A stretch of DNA of 7,161 bases from an uncultured Lachnospiraceae bacterium (GTDB lineage Bacteria > Bacillota > Clostridia > Lachnospirales > Lachnospiraceae), in the NCBI GenBank assembly GCA_947177465.1, contig CAMWUP010000104.1, positions 1-7,161 on the forward strand. The letters are read 5' to 3'. Shown here piece by piece: positions 1-5,054 of the stretch. The translations under genes were made by a program, and so were the position numbers. A model generated the notes under the pieces. The model searched no databases, was not told the DNA's origin, and was given only the letters and a program-made list of their open reading frames with translations. The stretch's first letter is position 1. Each line of letters opens with the position of its first letter.

Positions 1-957
1 GCGTGGAGCAGAGCGATGCAGGAATATCTTGCTACAAACTGGTCAGACGAGACTTTTGTTCTGACGGCTAATTCTATCTGGATGCAGCAGGGGAGAGACT
101 GGGCGGAAAATATAGAGACAGACTTTTTGAGTCCGGCAGAGGAATTCTTCAAAAGTGAACTGTATGAGGCGGATTTTCAAGGAAATCCGGCGGATGCAAT
201 TGCAAAGATAAACGGCTGGGCTGATGAAAATACCAATGGCATGATACCGCAGGTGATTTCTGAGCTTCCACCTGAGACGGCAATGATATTGACAAATGCT
301 GTGTATTTTGAAGGGAAATGGGAGATTCCTTTTGAGGAGGAGAGTACTTATGAAGAGACATTCCACGGTAACAGCGGGGATAAAAGCGTGGATATGATGC
401 ATCAGTACGGAGAGTACTATGCATATATAGAGTCTGACGGTATGAAGGGAATTGCCATTCCCTATAAGGATTCACCGCTTGTTATGAAGCTATTCATTCC
501 CGATATCTCAAAGAATCCTGACGGCGGGGACATAGAGGCTTTGTTTGCAGCGCTTGATGCTGCAGAAAAAGAGGCGCTTCTTGACAGCTTGGACGATGTG
601 GACGAAAAAGAAATCGACCGGCTGGTAATTCCCAAATTTACCATGGAACGGGAAATCAAGGGCTTAACAGAAATACTGCAGGCTATGGGCATGAAGGAAG
701 CCTTTGAAGGGACGGCGGATTTTGACAGGATAGCGGAGGATTTGTATGTAACGCAGGTGCTGCATAAGGCAAAAATCGAGGTAGACGAGCAGGGGACAAA
801 AGCGGCGGCTGTGACGGTGGCAGAGGCGGCGGGATGTGCGATGGTGGAAGAGAAAATACCGGTTGTTTTTGAGGCGGACAGACCGTTTATCTATGTGATT
901 CAGGATACAAGAACGGGAATGATTCTGTTTATGGGCAGGGTAAGCAGCCTGGAGTAA
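1..957 (+). CDS. Serpin (serine protease inhibitor), 5' end outside the window
   Basis: The reading frame is open from base 1 (Ala-Trp-Ser-Arg-Ala-Met), and alignment with the next gene shows that about 125 N-terminal residues lie upstream, so the ATG at 16 is internal. The visible 318 residues cover the serpin core from about helix D to the C-terminus. The hinge reads DEQGTKAAAVT (codons 784-816), with Gly and Thr at the P15 and P14 positions and small residues after them, as in inhibitory serpins that insert the loop into sheet A. The C-terminal serpin signature is present as FEADRPFIYVI. Counting from the hinge puts Cys (codon 835-837) at P1 and Ala at P1'; it is the only Cys in the visible protein. 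Serpins trap target proteases covalently after cleavage of this loop. Bacterial serpins are usually exported and act on host or competitor proteases; whether this copy is exported cannot be seen. The stop is 36 bp before the next serpin, suggesting co-transcription. Family call is firm; target is unknown. Confidence 0.95.
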   Translation, partial: AWSRAMQEYLATNWSDETFVLTANSIWMQQGRDWAENIETDFLSPAEEFFKSELYEADFQGNPADAIAKINGWADENTNGMIPQVISELPPETAMILTNAVYFEGKWEIPFEEESTYEETFHGNSGDKSVDMMHQYGEYYAYIESDGMKGIAIPYKDSPLVMKLFIPDISKNPDGGDIEALFAALDAAEKEALLDSLDDVDEKEIDRLVIPKFTMEREIKGLTEILQAMGMKEAFEGTADFDRIAEDLYVTQVLHKAKIEVDEQGTKAAAVTVAEAAGCAMVEEKIPVVFEADRPFIYVIQDTRTGMILFMGRVSSLE

Positions 958-980
958 AAGGATAATATCTGTATGGAAAT

Positions 981-988
981 AAGGGAGG
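981..988 (+). promoter_or_regulatory. Ribosome binding site that fixes the start of the second serpin
   Basis: AAGGGAGG ends 5 bases before the ATG at 994. An in-frame ATG at 973 lies upstream of this site and would put the ribosome site inside the coding region, so 994 is chosen. The resulting protein begins with a clean lipoprotein signal (Met-Lys-Lys-Arg-Lys followed by a hydrophobic stretch). Confidence 0.8.
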
Positions 989-993
989 TTTCT

Positions 994-2328
994 ATGAAGA
1001 AGAGAAAATGTGCGCTGTTACTTATGATTTGTATGCTTACAGGGATAATCGGATGCGGAAAACCGCAGCAGGGTGAACCTGCGGACGCTTCAGAGCCGCA
1101 GCAAGGTACTGCTGCAGATACGCCGGATTTGCCGAAGGGTGGAAAGGAAGAAGCGGGCGGAACCGTGCAATATGACGGAGAAGAAATGGAGATGCTCAGA
1201 AGTGGTGTGAATGGTTTTTCTTATCAGTTGTTTGAACGTCTTGAGGGAGAGGAAAATGTTTTCTTTTCTCCTTACAGTCTGTGCAGCGCCTTGTCGCTTT
1301 TAAATCTGGGTGCAGGTTCTGAGACAAAGGTGGAACTGGATGCGCTTTTGGGAATCACAGACATAGAGGCGTGGAACAACGCCATGCGTGCTTATCTGGA
1401 AACACAGTGGCAGGATGAAACCTTTGTACTGACGGCAAATTCTATCTGGATGCGGGAAGGAAAAGAGTGGTCGGAAGGAATAGAAGCAGATTTTTTGAAA
1501 CCGGCAGAGGAATTTTATAAAAGTGAACTGTATGAGGAGGATTTTTTGGGGAATCCACAGGAAGCCGTGGCGAAGATAAACAAATGGGCGGAGGACAATA
1601 CGAAGGGCATGATACAGGAGGTGCTGCGGGAGCTTCCCATCAACGCGGCAATGCTACTGATGAATGCTGTGTATTTTGAAGGAAAATGGGAAACGCCTTT
1701 TATGGAAGAGGATACCTTTAAGGAGGTTTTTGTCGGAACCACGGGTGGAAACGAAATTGAGATGATGCATCAATATGGGGAATATTATGCCTATATAGAA
1801 TCGGAAGTGACGGCGGGAGCCGTTATAAAAGGAATTGCGTTGCCCTACAAGGATTCTCCGCTTGTCATGAAGATATTTCTGCATGACGGAAGAGGGGAGA
1901 TTGCTTCTTTGTTTGGCGCGCTCAGCATAGAGGAGAAGGAAGCCCTGCTTGATAGTCTGGACAATGCGCCCAAAGAGAAAATCACCCGTCTGGTGATTCC
2001 GAAGTTTACCATGGAACAGGAAATAGACGGACTGAATGAGATTTTGCAGGCTATGGGGATGAAAACAGCTTTTGACGTACAGGGGGCGGACTTTGATAAA
2101 ATAGCAGAGGATTTGTATGTATCGCAGGTGCTGCACAAGGCAAAAATTGAAGTGGATGAACAGGGAACCAAGGCGGCAGCCGTGACAACCATTGTGACCA
2201 ATGATGCCGCCGCTCCAATAGAGGAAGAACCGATTGTTTTTGTAGCGGACCATCCGTTTATTTATGTGATTCAGGATACAAGGACGGGAATGATTTTGTT
2301 TATGGGACAGGTGAATCATTTGGAATGA
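994..2328 (+). CDS. Lipoprotein serpin (surface-anchored serine protease inhibitor)
   Basis: This is a complete 444-residue serpin. Residues 1-20 form a lipoprotein signal: basic start, hydrophobic core and lipobox Ile-Ile-Gly-Cys with lipidation expected at Cys21. Residues 22 to about 65 are a Gly/Pro/Glu/Ala-rich linker that should hold the inhibitor away from the membrane. The serpin fold runs from about 70 to 444: helix A and strand 6B (NGFSYQLFERL, then ENVFFSPYSLCSAL near 87-100), the hinge EQGTKAAAVT at 389-398, and the C-terminal signature FVADHPFIYVI at 416-426. Hinge counting gives Ala405-Ala406 as the likely scissile bond, which would suit an elastase-like protease; this is inference, because the loop is about five residues longer between the hinge and the signature than in alpha-1-antitrypsin. 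The upstream gene is a close paralogue with the same hinge and a different loop. Compared with that copy, this protein has a four-residue insertion near 265-275 and a five-residue deletion shortly after. It probably shares a transcript with the upstream serpin. No clear terminator follows it. Confidence 0.95.
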   Translation: MKKRKCALLLMICMLTGIIGCGKPQQGEPADASEPQQGTAADTPDLPKGGKEEAGGTVQYDGEEMEMLRSGVNGFSYQLFERLEGEENVFFSPYSLCSALSLLNLGAGSETKVELDALLGITDIEAWNNAMRAYLETQWQDETFVLTANSIWMREGKEWSEGIEADFLKPAEEFYKSELYEEDFLGNPQEAVAKINKWAEDNTKGMIQEVLRELPINAAMLLMNAVYFEGKWETPFMEEDTFKEVFVGTTGGNEIEMMHQYGEYYAYIESEVTAGAVIKGIALPYKDSPLVMKIFLHDGRGEIASLFGALSIEEKEALLDSLDNAPKEKITRLVIPKFTMEQEIDGLNEILQAMGMKTAFDVQGADFDKIAEDLYVSQVLHKAKIEVDEQGTKAAAVTTIVTNDAAAPIEEEPIVFVADHPFIYVIQDTRTGMILFMGQVNHLE

Positions 2329-2373
2329 CAGGCGGAAAAGGCGGGATGAGGCTGATTTGGGAAGGCGTCAGAG

Positions 2374-2392
2374 TTGTCAAGTGCATTGACAA
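2374..2392. promoter_or_regulatory. Perfect inverted repeat over the -35 box, candidate operator
   Basis: TTGTCAA, five bases (GTGCA), then TTGACAA form a perfect 7-base dyad. The right arm contains the TTGACA -35 box of the promoter for the small secreted protein, so a dimeric regulator bound here would compete with RNA polymerase. No T-run follows, so it is unlikely to be a terminator of the serpin transcript. The regulator is not in this window, and the motif is not one I can assign to a named family. Confidence 0.45.
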
Positions 2393-2414
2393 AGCTTGAT
2401 GGAATTAGTACAAT
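2386..2414 (+). promoter_or_regulatory. Near-consensus sigma-A promoter for the small secreted protein gene
   Basis: The -35 box TTGACA (2386-2391) is a perfect consensus match, followed by a 17-base spacer and the -10 box TACAAT (2409-2414), one base from consensus. Transcription would start near 2421, leaving a leader of about 40 bases. This separates the downstream gene from the serpin pair as its own transcription unit. Confidence 0.8.
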
Positions 2415-2464
2415 CATAATATTCTAATAGCTGCATTTGCGGAAAAAGAGGAGGGAAACCAGTA

Positions 2465-2776
2465 ATGAAAAAAGTAATTACAATGATAGCATTGGTAATG
2501 GTTTTGTTAGGAAGTATTGGGTTGCAGGCAGCGGCGGCAAATAAAGAGGATTGTCGTCATAACGTGGGTACTTACACGATTACGTATGATACAGAAAAGA
2601 CAGGTACATATACACATCCGGCTCTTGTGGCATATAAACCGAATGGTGACCCCATTTTGGTGGAATGTACGGTAACAGAAACATATCAGCCGATGCGGGT
2701 AATATGCAGTGGTTGTGGATATATTATCAGCGATTGGCAGGAGAGAGTCGGCATAACACATTCTATTAAGCATTGA
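2465..2776 (+). CDS. Small secreted Cys/His-rich protein of unknown function
   Basis: The gene encodes 103 residues. A strong ribosome site, GAGGAGGG at 2448-2455, lies nine bases before the ATG. Residues 1-25 form a classical signal peptide (MKK, a hydrophobic core of Ile, Val, Leu and Met, then a run of Ala), with cleavage likely just before Asn26. The mature protein of about 78 residues has four Cys (30, 68, 81, 84) and four His (32, 51, 99, 103). Cys81-Ser-Gly-Cys84-Gly resembles one knuckle of a zinc ribbon, and Cys30-x-His32 could supply the other ligands; disulphide bonding is the alternative for an exported protein. The middle (residues 35-75) is rich in Thr, Tyr and Val, suggesting beta strands. 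There is no lipobox and no sortase motif, so it is probably released. I do not recognise a named family. It has its own promoter and is followed by a hairpin terminator. Confidence 0.85.
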   Translation: MKKVITMIALVMVLLGSIGLQAAAANKEDCRHNVGTYTITYDTEKTGTYTHPALVAYKPNGDPILVECTVTETYQPMRVICSGCGYIISDWQERVGITHSIKH

Positions 2777-2779
2777 TAA

Positions 2780-2816
2780 GGAGCGGAGCGGCTTGTTTAG
2801 CTGCTTCGCTTTCTTT
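2780..2816 (+). terminator. Rho-independent terminator after the small secreted protein gene
   Basis: The arm 2780-2792 (GGAGCGGAGCGGC) pairs with 2800-2812 (GCTGCTTCGCTTT) across a seven-base loop, giving 13 pairs of which four are G-U. A short U-rich tract with one C (TTTCTTT) follows. It begins three bases after the stop codon at 2776. Because of the wobble pairs the hairpin forms well only in the + strand RNA. The weak U-tract may allow read-through into the next gene. Confidence 0.7.
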
Positions 2817-2853
2817 AATCAGGAAAATAGTAAGTAGGAAAAGGAAATGGCGT

Positions 2854-4935
2854 ATGAAAAGAAAATGTTGGATATCTGTTTTGTTGGTAATTTCAATGCT
2901 GCTTACAGGATGTGCAGGCAAAGAGAGTGGTCGGGGTTCATCAGGCAGCACTGTTCAAAGCGGCGTAAGCACGGAGGGGAACGGAGAAACCAATGCCGTG
3001 AGTAATGAGGGTAGTCAGGGAAATGTGGAAGATGGTTCAGAGACTGTACCGAAAGAGTATGAGACCTCCTATTGGAAATACGATTTGGAACTGACATCTG
3101 AGGAGATGGCGTTTTCAGTCGAGGAAGGCGAAAATTTTCTGTCGGCACAGTACTATCAGGGAGCGGGTATATGCTTTTATGGTAATGAAGAGGGACAATT
3201 GTTTTGTTACCATGTGGCGGACGGGGAGGAGGAACTGCTTTTAGAAGGGGTACCGGAGGAATATCTTACACTGTTAACAAAGTGGTATCGGGATTCGGAA
3301 AATTTTTATGTCTGTCAGAAAGAAGCCCTTACAGTGCTGGATATGAGCGGACAACAAGTATACAGGCTGGATGCGGGAGGCGCAATTGATGGAGTATGCG
3401 GCACAAGAGGCGGAGATATTGCGCTATTAGTAAGGAATATGCAGGGCAGCGGATACATGGTTTTGACGCTGGACAAAGAGAAAAGAGCATTGACAAACAG
3501 GGTGGGAGTACAGGATTTTCTTGCCTTATCGGAAGGATATGAAGCAGACATTCTGATTATGACATGGCAGGGCGTATATGATTTGAATATGGAGAACGGT
3601 GAAAAGGTATGGCATATGAAGTGGGCGGGGACGAGTTATGTAACAGGAGCGGAACAAAAATCGCCTTGTGCTTTCAGACTGTCGGAAGAAGGAAAGCTGG
3701 AACAGCTGCAATCAGACAGAGATGGAAAGTTTTTTATGGAAAGTCTCTGTAAAATCAATCCGGAAGCAACCGGAAAAATTCTGCTGACCTACAGAACGTC
3801 AATGGCAACTGCTGAGGAAAAGCAGTTGATTGCACAATTTAACAAGAATAATAAGGAATATTATGTGGTTTTAGAGGAGCGTGGGGATATGTACTGGGCA
3901 GACTATCAAAACCGAAACAGCATGGAGATTGCGACGGGGAAGGGACCGGACCTGATAAGTCCATCAGCGGTGCAGAGTATGTCGAGTCTGGCGGAAAAGG
4001 GCGCGCTGGAAAATCTGGAGCCCTATTTTCAGGAGAGCGGTATCAGCGTGGACAATTACTTTCCGGCAGCGGTAAGTAATTGGGGTATGGAGACAGGAAT
4101 ATATGCGGTCGGCAGCCGGATGCTTTTTGATGTTTTTTATATTAGGGAAGATTTTGTGGAAGATGCGCAGAATACAAATCTGGAAGAAATACTGGACAAC
4201 ATGGAAGCTTATGAAGGCAATGCGGTTCTGAGTTCAACTTTTGGGTATGGTCCCAGTACAGTTTTATGGTTCTTTCTGCATGTGTCAGACGACCTTTTCG
4301 GCATGGTGGACTGGGAGAATAAAACCTGCGATTTTAGCGGGGAGCTCTGGGAGCAGCTTTTGCGGGTTTCAGGCAGGTATGGCGTGACGGAACGCAATAA
4401 AGGCGATGAAGAGATTGCAAGCATGTTTATGTCCGTGCGCAGTTTATATGAATTTGCAAAAATGGAGTCGGAGGCGCACAGCAGGGGCATGGTGGCAGTA
4501 GGATATCCGTCAGATGAGGGGATGGTGTCACGCATAAGCGCAGAAACAATTGCCATAAACGCCTCTTCACAGAATAAAGAAGGTGCATGGGCTTTTATTC
4601 AATATCTTCTGAGCGAGGAAGTGCAGAGGCAGATTGCAGAAAATGCTTTTCCCGTAGATAAAAAGATATTTCGAGAGGCTGTAGATAATGTGGACAAAGA
4701 GACTGTGTTTGCCTATGACATGTATACAAGAGAGGAGATTTATGTCACGGATGAAAGCATAGCGGATTGCCTTGCATGGATTGAAAGAGGAAAGTTGAGT
4801 CCGACGCATACGGAGTACATTCTGGGTATCGTGGAGGAGGAAGCAGAGTATTATCTTGCGGGCGATAAAAGTATAGAAGAAATCAGCGATACGATAGAAA
4901 ACAGGGTGCGGCTTTATCTGATGGAAATGGATTAG
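2854..4935 (+). CDS. Lipoprotein with family 1 extracellular solute-binding domain and N-terminal propeller-like region
   Basis: The gene encodes 693 residues. The ATG at 2854 is chosen because AGGAAAAGGA (2837-2845) precedes it and the protein then starts with a clean lipoprotein signal: MKRK, a hydrophobic core and lipobox Leu-Thr-Gly-Cys with lipidation at Cys20. Residues 21 to about 70 are a Ser/Gly/Glu/Asn linker. Residues about 85-295 show repeated short strands and turns (such as GQLFCYHVADGEEELLLEG and GVYDLNMENGEKVWHMKW), like propeller blades; this is by pattern only. From about 307 (GKILLTYRT, then a helix ending FNKNNKEYYVV) the protein matches type 1 solute-binding proteins of ABC sugar importers, including ATGKGPDLI at 360-368 and the late helix AFIQYLLSEEVQRQIA at 580-595 followed by a conserved-type FPVDKKIF. 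The usual solute-binding protein is about 400-450 residues, so the extra 250-300 are an added module. No permease or ATPase gene is adjacent. It may feed a distant transporter or act as a sensor or ligand-capture protein. Confidence 0.88.
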   Translation: MKRKCWISVLLVISMLLTGCAGKESGRGSSGSTVQSGVSTEGNGETNAVSNEGSQGNVEDGSETVPKEYETSYWKYDLELTSEEMAFSVEEGENFLSAQYYQGAGICFYGNEEGQLFCYHVADGEEELLLEGVPEEYLTLLTKWYRDSENFYVCQKEALTVLDMSGQQVYRLDAGGAIDGVCGTRGGDIALLVRNMQGSGYMVLTLDKEKRALTNRVGVQDFLALSEGYEADILIMTWQGVYDLNMENGEKVWHMKWAGTSYVTGAEQKSPCAFRLSEEGKLEQLQSDRDGKFFMESLCKINPEATGKILLTYRTSMATAEEKQLIAQFNKNNKEYYVVLEERGDMYWADYQNRNSMEIATGKGPDLISPSAVQSMSSLAEKGALENLEPYFQESGISVDNYFPAAVSNWGMETGIYAVGSRMLFDVFYIREDFVEDAQNTNLEEILDNMEAYEGNAVLSSTFGYGPSTVLWFFLHVSDDLFGMVDWENKTCDFSGELWEQLLRVSGRYGVTERNKGDEEIASMFMSVRSLYEFAKMESEAHSRGMVAVGYPSDEGMVSRISAETIAINASSQNKEGAWAFIQYLLSEEVQRQIAENAFPVDKKIFREAVDNVDKETVFAYDMYTREEIYVTDESIADCLAWIERGKLSPTHTEYILGIVEEEAEYYLAGDKSIEEISDTIENRVRLYLMEMD

Positions 4936-4991
4936 GAAAAATTTTTTATGAAAATTGCGTGAAAAGACTACCTTTTCTTTGAAAGATAGAT

Positions 4992-4997
4992 TATAAT
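4992..4997 (+). promoter_or_regulatory. Likely -10 box of the membrane foldase gene
   Basis: TATAAT is a perfect -10 match 57 bases before the start codon at 5055. No good -35 box lies 16-18 bases upstream (the region reads ACTACCTTTT), so this would be a promoter relying on other contacts or an activator. The gap also holds a weak GAAAAG/CTTTTC dyad at 4961-4977, too AT-rich to call as a terminator. Confidence 0.45.
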
Positions 4998-5054
4998 GGT
5001 AAAGCGCGTGGCGGCTTGTACTGCGTCGGCGCAGGAAAAGGAAGGAGATACACC

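Larger units (their letters stand above)
1..2328 (+). repeat. Diverged tandem gene duplication (two serpin copies)
   Basis: Bases 1-957 correspond to bases 1369-2328 of the second serpin, with one four-residue and one five-residue gap plus one small gap. Protein identity is about two-thirds to 70% by eye (not computed). Many codons for identical residues differ at the third base, for example in the shared LVIPKFTME segment, so the duplication is not recent and recent gene conversion across this stretch is unlikely. The only long stretch without similarity is the reactive-centre loop (817-858 against 2188-2229). Confidence 0.88.

Noticed and set aside
973..993. In-frame ATG at 973 as the start of the second serpin
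   Set aside because: The strong ribosome site at 981-988 lies downstream of it, and starting at 994 gives a standard lipoprotein signal peptide.
1654..2319. Long - strand open frame of 221 codons inside the second serpin
   Set aside because: It lies antisense to a well-supported serpin, has no ribosome site I can see, and its translation looks like unstructured shadow sequence rich in His, Arg and Phe.
2793..2821. TTGTTT with TAATCA as a promoter for the lipoprotein gene
   Set aside because: Both boxes are poor matches and lie within or next to the terminator hairpin.
2773..2853. In-frame TTG at 2773 overlapping the stop of the small secreted gene, as a translationally coupled start of the solute-binding lipoprotein
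   Set aside because: It would place 27 extra residues before the lipoprotein signal and run through the terminator hairpin; the ATG at 2854 has its own ribosome site.
4961..4977. GAAAAG/CTTTTC inverted repeat as a terminator for the solute-binding lipoprotein gene
   Set aside because: The stem is six pairs, mostly A-T, and only a three-base T-run follows; too weak to call.
5016..5054. In-frame TTG at 5016 as the start of the membrane foldase-like protein
   Set aside because: The ribosome site GAAGGAG at 5041-5047 points to the ATG at 5055.
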